Assembly (NCBI GenBank): GCA_016189905.1
Contig: JACPRP010000125.1
Location: forward strand, 1 to 64,000
Reading direction: 5' to 3'
DNA from: Chloroflexota bacterium
Lineage (GTDB): Bacteria > Chloroflexota > UBA6077 > FW602-bin22 > JACPRP01
Length of the DNA: 64,000 nucleotides
Below, piece by piece: positions 1-7,243 of the stretch. The notes below the pieces were generated by a model, which ran no database searches, was not told the origin of the DNA, and saw only the letters and a list, made by a program, of their open reading frames with translations. How positions within the stretch are numbered: position 1 is the first letter of the stretch; each line of letters begins with the position of its first letter. Both the position numbers and the translations under genes were made by a program.

Positions 1-10
1 AAGCAGAAAC

Positions 11-45
11 AGTTCACTTTTCAAGCATTAAGAGTTCACTTTTCA
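11..45. repeat. Direct repeat upstream of rpsT
   Basis: The 13-mer AGTTCACTTTTCA occurs twice, at 11-23 and 33-45, with a period of 22 bp (about two helical turns). It lies just upstream of the predicted rpsT promoter, so it could be a tandem regulator site. The left side is cut by the window edge, so more copies could exist. Confidence 0.6.
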
Positions 46-73
46 GTCGTTACTGACAAAAGTCAAGTTTGGC

Positions 74-102
74 TGGACAAGTTCTAAGAAATGTTGTATA
101 TT
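74..102 (+). promoter_or_regulatory. Predicted sigma70-type promoter of rpsT
   Basis: A -35 like TGGACA (74-79) and a -10 like TATATT (97-102) are separated by exactly 17 bp. This would start transcription near 109, giving a leader of about 40 nt before rpsT. Confidence 0.6.
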
Positions 103-147
103 TTGTTGTCGGACGAATGCAGGCTAAAAAGCTGGAGGTGAACTCGT

Positions 148-417
148 TTGGCCAATACCAAATCAGCTATAAAGATGATCCGCGTGGCGGAGCGAAGACG
201 GGCGCGCAACAAGCCGTTTCGCTCGGCAGTCAAGACTTACATTTCTAAAGCCGAGCGCTCGATCACACGGCGCGATCTCGATATCGCGGCGAGCGCTGTG
301 GCCGAAGCAATTAGCGAGCTCGACAAGGCCGCCGAAAAGGGGATCATTCACCCGAACAACGCGGCGCGCCGCAAGTCACGGCTCATGCGCAAATTCAACC
401 TTGTCAAGACGTCTTAG
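148..417 (+). CDS. rpsT: 30S ribosomal protein S20
   Basis: Ribosomal protein S20 binds 16S rRNA early in assembly of the 30S subunit. The 89-residue product has the usual family length and look: a very basic helical N-terminus (KSAIKMIRVAERRRARN), a central acidic and alanine-rich helix, and the conserved IIHPNNAARRKSRL block near the C-terminus. The start is TTG at 148, supported by GGAGGTG at 134-140, 7 nt upstream; no ATG lies closer to the expected N-terminus. It appears monocistronic with its own promoter. TTG starts are known for rpsT genes and can hold translation down. Identification is secure. Confidence 0.97.
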   Translation: MANTKSAIKMIRVAERRRARNKPFRSAVKTYISKAERSITRRDLDIAASAVAEAISELDKAAEKGIIHPNNAARRKSRLMRKFNLVKTS

Positions 418-447
418 TGCCAGGTAGGCGTGACGCGTTCCTGGCAC
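417..447 (+). terminator. Hairpin after rpsT, possible terminator
   Basis: GTGCCAGG (417-424) pairs with CCTGGCAC (440-447) across a 15-nt loop, directly at the rpsT stop codon. No T run follows, so it may be a Rho-type or 3' end stabilising hairpin rather than a classical terminator. Confidence 0.45.
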
Positions 448-562
448 CATCACCCCCTCGCACAAGATCAGCGCAGCACGGTGTTTCTTGTAGAAGCGTT
501 GCTGGGCCCTCTGCATTAAGCTCGGTAGAACGCTTTCGCGCTGTTTCGCGCGTTGCGGTTTA

Positions 563-731
563 ACCACCTTATTAGGTGGTGACGGCAACAAAATAGCGAA
601 GTTCGATCGAAGATTCGAGCTTCGCGCGCCGCTGCAGCGAGCGCGCTAATGCAATCCTTCAGCGGAAGGACCCGATCGAGCGGGCTAAGGCCATCCTTCA
701 GCGGAAGGACCCGATCGAGCGGGCTAAGGCC
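563..731. repeat. Hairpin and 39-bp tandem duplication between rpsT and the small ORF
   Basis: The 418-762 gap holds no convincing gene. It contains a hairpin, ACCACCT-TATT-AGGTGGT (563-580), and a 39-bp unit present twice in tandem without change (654-692 and 693-731), followed by a decayed third start. Each unit carries the palindrome CCTTC-AGCG-GAAGG, which recurs near 12.9, 30.6 and 56.7 kb. Confidence 0.8.
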
Positions 732-762
732 AGTCTTTCAGATATGATATCAGGTCGGTTTG

Positions 763-930
763 CTACCTACCGAATATTCCACCGAGCGGGCCTTCGCCCC
801 CGATCAGTGACCGAATCTGTTCGGGGGAGCGTTGCTTGATGAACTCAATGGCTACATCAGCGGCAGTCTCGGCCTGCTGTCTATCGAGCCCGACGCGTTC
901 CTGCAAGAGCTTAATCAACTCTTCGCGCAT
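763..930 (-). CDS. Small helical protein of unknown function, 55 aa
   Basis: This ORF is too short for the supplied track. The minus strand from ATG at 930 reads MREELIKLLQERVGLDRQQA and ends ...GPLGGIFGR, 55 residues. A strong ribosome binding site (GGAGGT, about 6 nt upstream) supports the start. The N-terminal two thirds is predicted helical and the pattern 'GLDRQQAETAADVAIEFIKQ' resembles small helical proteins with a G(I/L)s..qA..a...v..fl motif, in the manner of DUF2267-like proteins, followed by a Gly-rich tail. It lies downstream of the histidine kinase on the same strand, 142 bp away. Function is unknown. Confidence 0.72.
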   Translation of the reverse strand: MREELIKLLQERVGLDRQQAETAADVAIEFIKQRSPEQIRSLIGGEGPLGGIFGR

Positions 931-1072
931 TGGTTTACCTCCTCTCCAAAGCGGTTATGGTTAGGCTTTATTGGTCAGCCCCCTGGCAGGGTGACGAGCT
1001 CGTCGCCTCTGCGATAACGGCAGGGCGCCAAATAACTATCGCAAAACGCCGTGACATTGCTGATCGAGCTCC
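931..1072. repeat. Short palindromic repeat DNA between kinase and small ORF
   Basis: The gap contains AGGGTGACGAGCTCGTCGCC-type palindromic sequence and CTATCGCAAAACGCC, both of which have relatives in other gaps (near 26.16 kb, and the GCGTTTTGCG ends near 15.8 and 34.9 kb). No gene is seen here. Confidence 0.5.
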
Positions 1073-3988
1073 TCAGTGTTTGTTAAGCGGCAGGGTGAAA
1101 TGGAAGGTGCTGCCCTTGCCCAATTCGCTCTCGACCCAAGTGCGGCCACCGTGCGCCTCCACGATTCCCTTTGTGATGTAAAGACCGAGCCCCACGCCTG
1201 CCGCTCGCCTTTCACGGTAGAGGCGGGAATACGGCTGGAACAGAAGAGGGATGTCTTCATGGGCGATGCCGCTGCCCCGGTCACTCACGCTCACCGACGC
1301 CTCTCCATCTGTTCGGCACACCATCACCAGCACCTCACTGCCTTCGGGCGAGTACTTGGTGGCATTGCTCACAAGATTGGTGATGGCCTGGGCTACTCGT
1401 TGTCGATCCCATAGTCCCTCCACGGATCCGTCTGGCGCCTTCAGGATCAATCGGTGGCGAGTGGCGATAGCCTGCTGCTCCTGGATGACCTGCCGAGCTA
1501 CCGTCGTGAGGTCCGTGGCCTCCCGCTCAATGGCGAAGCGTCCCGCCAGAATGCGTGAGAAGTCCAGGAGATCGGCGATCAGGCGATTAAGCTTGCGCGC
1601 CTGTTGTTCGACTGTCTCCAACATCTTATCACGGGACTCGGGCTCCAGGGCCGTCCACCGACGCAGCACCTGTACATAGCCGATGAGCACGGTTATCGGC
1701 GAGCGCAACTCGTGGGCCACCACTGAGATGAATTGCTCTCGACGCATCCGCTCCTCCTCGAGCTCTTCGGCGCGTCGCCGGCCCTCCTGGAACAGGCGCG
1801 CGTTCTCGATGGCCATGCCGAACATATCCACCGCCCGGGTGACGGTGTTCAGATCTTCACGGGCAAAAATGCGAGGCGTACGCGTGGCAAACGCAATCAC
1901 GCCAACGGGTCTCCCTGCCGCACGCATCGGCACAGCCACCACGGAGCGATAACCCTCGGATTCGGCGACGGCCCGAGCGGAGGCGAATTCGGGACCAAGC
2001 TGGGATACGTCCTCAACCACCCGAATTTCGCCAGCGGTGAAGGCGGCCGCAGCCAAGAAGGGAGCATCGAAAGGTATCCGGCTGAAGATGCGCTGGGCCG
2101 CTGGCCCGATGAAGCGGTGCGCCACCAGCACTAACTCCCGTCGTTCCCAATCAGCCAGGAAGGCAATCACCGAGTCCGCGCCGAGCACGTCGAGTGTCTG
2201 CTCTATTATCGTTCCCAAGACGGTGTCCACATCCAGTTTCTGACTCAGCGCCTCTCCAATCTGCGACAGCACCTCTCGCTGCCGCGCCCAGCGTCGCTCC
2301 TGGGTCACGTCCCGCGCAACCACGACGACCAACTCGACCTGGCCTCTCTCGTCAAAGACCGGCACCGCGCTGTATTGCGCCAGGTGGTCTTCGCCATCCT
2401 GCAGACGCACTCGCGCCTCCATGAACAGCACTCGCTCCCCGTGCAGCGCCCGTGCAAGGGCGGATTCCTCCGGTGGGATCGGGCGCCCATCAAGATAGCG
2501 GGCATTGAAAAGCCGCCGGAACTCGGCAACAGGCTTGAGCGCCTCCTGTCGGTCTGTGAACCTACCAAGGCGCACCAGCGCTGAATTGACGGCCACCACA
2601 TCGCCCCGCCGATCCACGACCACGACTCCGTCGGGCACGGCCTCGATTATGGCCTCGAGCTGCCTGATCCTCGCCTCAGCCTGGACGCGAGCGGCCTGCT
2701 CCCGGGCAAGCTGCTCGCGCGCTTTCTCTGCCCGTTTGCGCTCGGTGATATCCTCGACCACGGCGATGAAGTAACTTGGCTCGCCCGCTGGTCCTCGCAC
2801 GAGCGACACCGTGAGATCTGCCCACACGAGCGAGCCATCCTTGCGGATATAGCGCTTCTCCATCGTGTACGTGCGAATCTCACCAGCAAGGAGGCGATGG
2901 ACATACACGAGATCGGCCTGGAGATCCTCGGGGTAGGTGATATCCTGAAAAGTCAGCCTGGCGAGCTCCTCGCGCGTGTAATCGAGGATATCGCATAGCC
3001 GCTGATTGACACGCAGGAATCGTCCTTCCAACCCTACATGCGCCATGCCCACGGCGGCCTGCTCGAACGTGGCGCGAAAGCGCTCCGCGCTATCCTGTAA
3101 CGCGTCCGCTGCCCGCTTTCGCCCCGTCACGTCCCGAAAGTACACTGACAGCCCATCTTCCGAAGGATAGACGTGCACTTCGTACCACGCGTCGAACGGG
3201 GGGTAATACTCCTCGAATACGATTGGCACTCGTTCGGAAATCGCTTTCTGATATTGGCGGTAAAACGCCGTTTCTCTCGCAGCCGGAAACTCTTCCCATA
3301 TGTTCTTGCCGACAAGGTATCTTCGGCTCTTCCGCAGCACCTGCTCCGCCCGCTTGTTCACATAGGTGAACCGCCACTGGCGGTCCAGCGCCAAGAAGCC
3401 GTCGGTGATGCTTTCGAGAATGTCGATAGTCTGCTGTCGCGCCGCCTCGGCCTGATCCGCCTGCTTTCGCAATCGCGCGAGCAGCCGCTGCTGCTCGCGC
3501 TCCATGCGGGCCTGAGCCGATACCTCGCGCCCCGCGATCAGCACGCCCACGCCATCATCTAACGGCACGGGAGAAAGGGTGCAATCCCACCAGGTCTCAC
3601 GTCCGGCGACGCGATGCGCATGTCGCGGTACGACAACCGTCTCACCACCCAGGGCTCGGGCCTGCGCTTCCAGCATCAGCTCACGTGAATCGGGCAGCAG
3701 ATCAAGTATATTCCTGCCAACCGCCTGCTCAGCTTGCAGTGACGTAGCTCTCAGCCACTCGACGTTGGCAGCGATGACGCGATTATCGGGGCCGAGCAGG
3801 CAAAGAGCAATTCCAGCTCGCTGGAATATGGTCGAAAGCAGCGCCCGGTCCTCTGCGCATCGCGCAAGCAACATCCGTGGCTCGTGCTCTGCCCCGCCCG
3901 CCGCACCAGGCGGCGTCGTCGATTCTGCACCTTCGTCGATCGGCCCCATTGGACCTCTGCTGCCTGCCTTCCCCTTGCTGGGCGCCAT
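1073..3988 (-). CDS. Multi-PAS/GAF sensor histidine kinase
   Basis: Sensor kinase that would autophosphorylate on His and pass the phosphate to an unlinked response regulator. With the start at ATG 3988 (GAGGAG just upstream) the protein is 971 aa; the 67 extra residues in the track ORF look like untranslated leader. In order it shows about four PAS domains (residues 30-560), each followed by PAC-like ends such as DITERKRAE and DVTQERR, a GAF domain (about 580-730), a HisKA domain with the H-box HELRSP (His about 759), and a HATPase domain with N-box NLVSNATKYSPEG, G1 DRGSGI and G2 GVGLGLYI. No transmembrane segment is evident, so it is probably a cytosolic sensor, perhaps of redox state or a small ligand. 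No response regulator gene lies nearby. Confidence 0.93.
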   Translation of the reverse strand: MAPSKGKAGSRGPMGPIDEGAESTTPPGAAGGAEHEPRMLLARCAEDRALLSTIFQRAGIALCLLGPDNRVIAANVEWLRATSLQAEQAVGRNILDLLPDSRELMLEAQARALGGETVVVPRHAHRVAGRETWWDCTLSPVPLDDGVGVLIAGREVSAQARMEREQQRLLARLRKQADQAEAARQQTIDILESITDGFLALDRQWRFTYVNKRAEQVLRKSRRYLVGKNIWEEFPAARETAFYRQYQKAISERVPIVFEEYYPPFDAWYEVHVYPSEDGLSVYFRDVTGRKRAADALQDSAERFRATFEQAAVGMAHVGLEGRFLRVNQRLCDILDYTREELARLTFQDITYPEDLQADLVYVHRLLAGEIRTYTMEKRYIRKDGSLVWADLTVSLVRGPAGEPSYFIAVVEDITERKRAEKAREQLAREQAARVQAEARIRQLEAIIEAVPDGVVVVDRRGDVVAVNSALVRLGRFTDRQEALKPVAEFRRLFNARYLDGRPIPPEESALARALHGERVLFMEARVRLQDGEDHLAQYSAVPVFDERGQVELVVVVARDVTQERRWARQREVLSQIGEALSQKLDVDTVLGTIIEQTLDVLGADSVIAFLADWERRELVLVAHRFIGPAAQRIFSRIPFDAPFLAAAAFTAGEIRVVEDVSQLGPEFASARAVAESEGYRSVVAVPMRAAGRPVGVIAFATRTPRIFAREDLNTVTRAVDMFGMAIENARLFQEGRRRAEELEEERMRREQFISVVAHELRSPITVLIGYVQVLRRWTALEPESRDKMLETVEQQARKLNRLIADLLDFSRILAGRFAIEREATDLTTVARQVIQEQQAIATRHRLILKAPDGSVEGLWDRQRVAQAITNLVSNATKYSPEGSEVLVMVCRTDGEASVSVSDRGSGIAHEDIPLLFQPYSRLYRERRAAGVGLGLYITKGIVEAHGGRTWVESELGKGSTFHFTLPLNKH

Positions 3989-4181
3989 TCGCTCCTCGGC
4001 ACTGCCACCTGGTTCGATGCGGATTCGAAAGTATCGTTTCAGTGCTGTGTCAACCACATCATCGCAATTTCGATGCCGCGTTGTTCCACCTGTCGGGGTC
4101 GCGGGCCTGATGAAGCTCAATAGGATAACCGGATTTCGGAGGTGGCGGTGCATTTGGCCTTGCAAAATGCTGAAAATCATC

Positions 4182-4210
4182 TTGACCAAATGCCGCCAGA
4201 CGAGTATGAT
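4182..4210 (+). promoter_or_regulatory. Predicted promoter of the ferredoxin gene
   Basis: TTGACC (4182-4187) and TATGAT (4205-4210) are separated by 17 bp. Transcription would start near 4217, a few bases before the ribosome binding site GGGGAGG of the ferredoxin gene. Confidence 0.7.
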
Positions 4211-4239
4211 ATGTTCAAAAAGTGGGGAGGTTTTTTCGG

Positions 4240-4416
4240 ATGGGGATCATCATCAACGCCGATGTTTGTCAGGGAGTTGCCGATTGCGTCGAGGTGTGTC
4301 CGGTCGAGGTTATCGCGAGCCAGGGTGGCAAATGCGTTGTCGTACAAAACGACGAATGCATCGAGTGCGAGGCTTGTATCTCTGCCTGTCCACATGGCGC
4401 CATCGCGATGGAGTAA
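4240..4416 (+). CDS. Small dicluster ferredoxin with an altered first motif
   Basis: Electron carrier of the bacterial 2[4Fe-4S] ferredoxin type, 58 aa from ATG 4240. That start is preferred over GTG 4222 because GGGGAGG (4224-4230) sits 9 nt upstream. The C-terminal motif CIECEACISACP is a complete CxxCxxCxxxCP. The N-terminal motif reads CQGVADCVEVCP: the second Cys of the usual set is Val. That spacing suits a [3Fe-4S] cluster, as in seven-iron ferredoxins, but this is inference. It has its own promoter and is followed by hairpins and cutA. The redox partner is unknown. Confidence 0.9.
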   Translation: MGIIINADVCQGVADCVEVCPVEVIASQGGKCVVVQNDECIECEACISACPHGAIAME

Positions 4417-4469
4417 GGCGCTTCCTTTTTTCAAGGTATCGAAGCGCGAAACGCCATTATCCCGGCTAC

Positions 4470-4515
4470 GGCGAGGTCTCTTTCGGGGACCTCGCCTTGG
4501 CTTGTCTCGCCAAGG
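4470..4515 (+). terminator. Two adjacent hairpins between ferredoxin gene and cutA
   Basis: GGCGAGGTC (4470-4478) pairs with GACCTCGCC (4488-4496), and directly after it CCTTGGC pairs with GCCAAGG (4495-4515). Both stems are perfect and they share two bases, so they are mutually exclusive at the junction. No long T run follows. They may end ferredoxin transcripts or set the ratio of ferredoxin to cutA mRNA. Confidence 0.5.
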
Positions 4516-4594
4516 CAGGTTTGTCATTTGTCAAACGCGGCGCGGTGGGCGAAGGTCTGGGGGCGCAAAGGATGGTTTACAGGATGGATGAGCG

Positions 4595-4900
4595 ATGATA
4601 TTAATCTACATAGTTTGCGCAAATACCGAAGAAGCAAGAAGGATATCCAGCCATCTGGTGGAGCAGCGGCTTGCTGCCTGCACGAATATGCACCCGATCA
4701 CGTCCACTTACTGGTGGGAGGGGAAGGTGGTCGAAGAGAACGAGATCGCGCTGATAGCCAAGACCGTGCCGGCCAATTTCGAACGGGTCAAGGAGGCCGT
4801 CCTCAAGCTACACAGCTACCAGGTGCCTTGCATTATCTCGATTCCCGTCGACCACGTCGAGTCCAGGTATCTAGAATGGCTGCAGGGTGAGATTCGATAA
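4595..4900 (+). CDS. cutA: CutA1 divalent-cation tolerance protein
   Basis: CutA1 is a small, very stable trimeric cytosolic protein linked to divalent metal tolerance; its biochemical role is not settled. The 101-aa product has the normal length and family marks: the N-terminal strand with VxCANTEEA, then L(V)EQRLAACTNM, STYWWEGK, the E-I-A-L-I-A-K-T strand, and the C-terminal block SYQVPCIISIPV...YLEWL. The start at ATG 4595 fits family alignments; the ribosome binding site is weak. It lies 178 bp after the ferredoxin gene and could be read from that promoter. Confidence 0.95.
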   Translation: MILIYIVCANTEEARRISSHLVEQRLAACTNMHPITSTYWWEGKVVEENEIALIAKTVPANFERVKEAVLKLHSYQVPCIISIPVDHVESRYLEWLQGEIR

Positions 4901-4966
4901 GGAATCTCGCCGCCCACACATCATTTTTCCACAATCATGTATTCACTGCCCAAGCCCCAGGGTAGC

Positions 4967-4995
4967 TTGACCCACCTATGCACGAGTGCTATACT
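4967..4995 (+). promoter_or_regulatory. Strong predicted promoter of the hydantoinase operon
   Basis: TTGACC (4967-4972) and TATACT (4990-4995) are separated by exactly 17 bp, each matching the sigma70 consensus at five of six positions. Transcription would begin near 5002, about 110 nt before the first hydantoinase gene. No riboswitch-like fold was recognised in that leader. Confidence 0.75.
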
Positions 4996-5110
4996 GCGCC
5001 CGACCAATAAACAGCAGCAAGTACAAATCGGTTCAGTAGCTTCCGGCAGAGGGAATACGGGAGCAATTCAGGGCGAAATCGATTTGAAGAAGGTTATCGA
5101 TTAACAGTTT

Positions 5111-7243
5111 ATGGACTACGCTATCAAGAGTGCTGGGGAAGTATCAATAGTGGAAATGAATCAATCGGCATGGGTAATTGGGATTGATACCGGCGGGACG
5201 TTCACGGACCTGGCGGCGGTGAACGTGGCCACGGGAACGAAACATGTCACCAAGGTGCCATCCACCCCTGGGAATCCGGCCGAGGGAATTCTTGGTGCGC
5301 TGCGGACCTTCTCGCTGGAATGTGGGGCTCACCTTGGGCAGATCACCTTTCTGGCGCACGGGACTACGGTGGCAACCAACGCCGTCCTCGAAGGCAGAGG
5401 CGCCAGAGCCGGGTTGCTCATCAACCGTGGGTTCCACGCGATCTACGAGATGCGGGCCGGGACGCGACCCGGCCAGGTGGACCTTGTGGACCCGCGCTAC
5501 CAGAAGCCGCGCTCGCTGATTCCACTATCACTGACGCGTGGGGTATCGGGGCGGGTGGCCTACGATGGGGCGATCATCGAACCCCTCGACGAGGACGACG
5601 TTCGCCAGGCCGTAGAATCCCTTCGGGAAGAGGGTGTCGAGTCCATCGCCGTCGTCTGCCTCTTCTCGTTCATGAACCCGTCCCAGGAGGAGCGCATCGG
5701 GGCGATCATCCGGGAAGCCTACCCAGGCTGCAGGGTATCCCTGTCGAGCCAGGTCTTGCCCGTCATTCGCGAGTATCCCAGGCTCTCGACGACGGCTCTA
5801 GACGCCTATGTCGGACCTGTGGTCGAGCGATACTTCCAGGACCTGCAGCTTCGCGCGCGGCGCGAGGGGCTGAACACACAGCAGTTCTACGTGATGCAGT
5901 CCAACGGTGGGTTGATGCGCATCGTTCTGGCCGTGCACTATCCCAACGAGACCCTCCTGTCCGGGCCCGCCGCGGGGGTCGTCTTCGGTACCCGACTCGG
6001 GGAGCAGACAGGAGACGAGAACCTGGTAACCCTGGATATGGGAGGCACGAGCACAGACATGAGCGTGATCCGGCGCGGCGGGTTCTCGCTGACGCGGGAG
6101 GGCAAGATCGCCGGCCAGGAGATAGGCACGCCGATGATCGAGATCGAGACGCTGGGCGCAGGCGGCGGGGCCATAGCCTGGATCGCCAAGGACGGGCTGA
6201 TGAAAGTGGGGCCACAGAGCGCCGGCGCGGCGCCCGGACCGGCCTGCTATGGCAAGGGAGGGCAAGAACCCACGGTGACAGACGCGAACGTGGCTCTCGG
6301 ATACCTGGATGCCGGCCGGTTTCTCGGAGGCAGAATGCAGGGCAGCGCCGAACTGGCGCGAGAGGCTCTCGCCCGGGTCGGACGGGGTCTGGGGCTTGAC
6401 GCTATCGAGACGGCCATCGGCGTGAACCGGATCGTCAACACACACATCGCCGGAGGGCTGCGCCTGACGTTGACCGACAAGGGGTGCGATCCGAGTCGCT
6501 TCACGCTGGTGGCCTTTGGCGGGTCGGGACCGGTTCATGCCTGGCGGGTGGCCGAGGACGTGGGCATACCCCGCATAATCATCCCACCTCATCCCGGCAT
6601 CGGCTGCGCCATCGGCCTGCTTCAGACCGACGTTATCCACGTCTATATGCAATCCTACCTGGTGGATCTGGGCACGGCGCTCCTCGGCGAGATCAACGAG
6701 CGGTTCGTTTCGCTCGAGAAGCGGGCTTATGAAGATGCTTCCGTAGAAGGATTCCCCAGGGAGGATGTCCGCCTCGTCCGACAGCTTGACCTGCGCTACC
6801 CACACCAGAGCTACGAGCTATCCGTCGATTGTCCGCTGCATGAGCTCACAGAGGAAGACCGCGCTCTCATTCGCGCCGCGTTCGACGCGCAGCATGAGCA
6901 GGTCTATGGAATCTCAGGTCCGGATGAAAAGGTGGAAGTCGTCAACGTGCGTGTGCGCTCGGTGGTGCCTCAGCGTCATACGACGGCGATGCAAACCGAG
7001 AAGCAGCCCGATGCGGGGGAAGGCGGTCCGCGGGGAAGACGAATGGCCTATTTCGAGGCGCTCGGCGGGTTTGCGGAGGCGATGGTTTACGATCGCGCGC
7101 TGTTGAGCCCCGGCAATAGAGTGCCTGGCCCGGCGATCGTCGAGCAACTCGACTCCACCACCGTTATCGGGCCAGCCTGGCTGGGACGGGTGGACACTTT
7201 CGGCAACATAATCATCGAGAAGAAAAGCGGGGAGGGCGCGTGA
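5111..7243 (+). CDS. hyuA: Hydantoinase/oxoprolinase family protein, subunit A
   Basis: ATP-dependent ring-opening amidohydrolase subunit of the N-methylhydantoinase / 5-oxoprolinase / acetone carboxylase family, acting with the B subunit encoded next. The 710-aa protein has the actin-like N-terminal motif VIGIDTGGTFTDL, then HGTTVATNAVLEGRG, TLDMGGTSTDMSVI (second phosphate-binding motif), the GAGGGAIAWI block, GPACYGKGG and a C-terminal FGGSGPVHAWRVAEDVG region. Length and order are normal. The start is uncertain: ATG 5111 lacks a good ribosome binding site, while GTG 5150 has GGGGAAG 8 nt upstream and would bring the N-terminus closer to the family norm. The true substrate (hydantoin, oxoproline or other lactam) cannot be read from sequence. 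Confidence 0.92.
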   Translation: MDYAIKSAGEVSIVEMNQSAWVIGIDTGGTFTDLAAVNVATGTKHVTKVPSTPGNPAEGILGALRTFSLECGAHLGQITFLAHGTTVATNAVLEGRGARAGLLINRGFHAIYEMRAGTRPGQVDLVDPRYQKPRSLIPLSLTRGVSGRVAYDGAIIEPLDEDDVRQAVESLREEGVESIAVVCLFSFMNPSQEERIGAIIREAYPGCRVSLSSQVLPVIREYPRLSTTALDAYVGPVVERYFQDLQLRARREGLNTQQFYVMQSNGGLMRIVLAVHYPNETLLSGPAAGVVFGTRLGEQTGDENLVTLDMGGTSTDMSVIRRGGFSLTREGKIAGQEIGTPMIEIETLGAGGGAIAWIAKDGLMKVGPQSAGAAPGPACYGKGGQEPTVTDANVALGYLDAGRFLGGRMQGSAELAREALARVGRGLGLDAIETAIGVNRIVNTHIAGGLRLTLTDKGCDPSRFTLVAFGGSGPVHAWRVAEDVGIPRIIIPPHPGIGCAIGLLQTDVIHVYMQSYLVDLGTALLGEINERFVSLEKRAYEDASVEGFPREDVRLVRQLDLRYPHQSYELSVDCPLHELTEEDRALIRAAFDAQHEQVYGISGPDEKVEVVNVRVRSVVPQRHTTAMQTEKQPDAGEGGPRGRRMAYFEALGGFAEAMVYDRALLSPGNRVPGPAIVEQLDSTTVIGPAWLGRVDTFGNIIIEKKSGEGA

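Noticed and set aside
4177-4598. Overlapping ORFs on both strands around the ferredoxin gene
   Set aside because: Only the 58-residue frame has a promoter, ribosome binding site and cluster motifs.
5320-6805. Large ORFs on both strands within hyuA (5320-6399 plus, 5798-6805 minus)
   Set aside because: Out-of-frame readings of a GC-rich gene; compositions are Arg/Gly/Pro-rich and the hyuA frame carries all family motifs.
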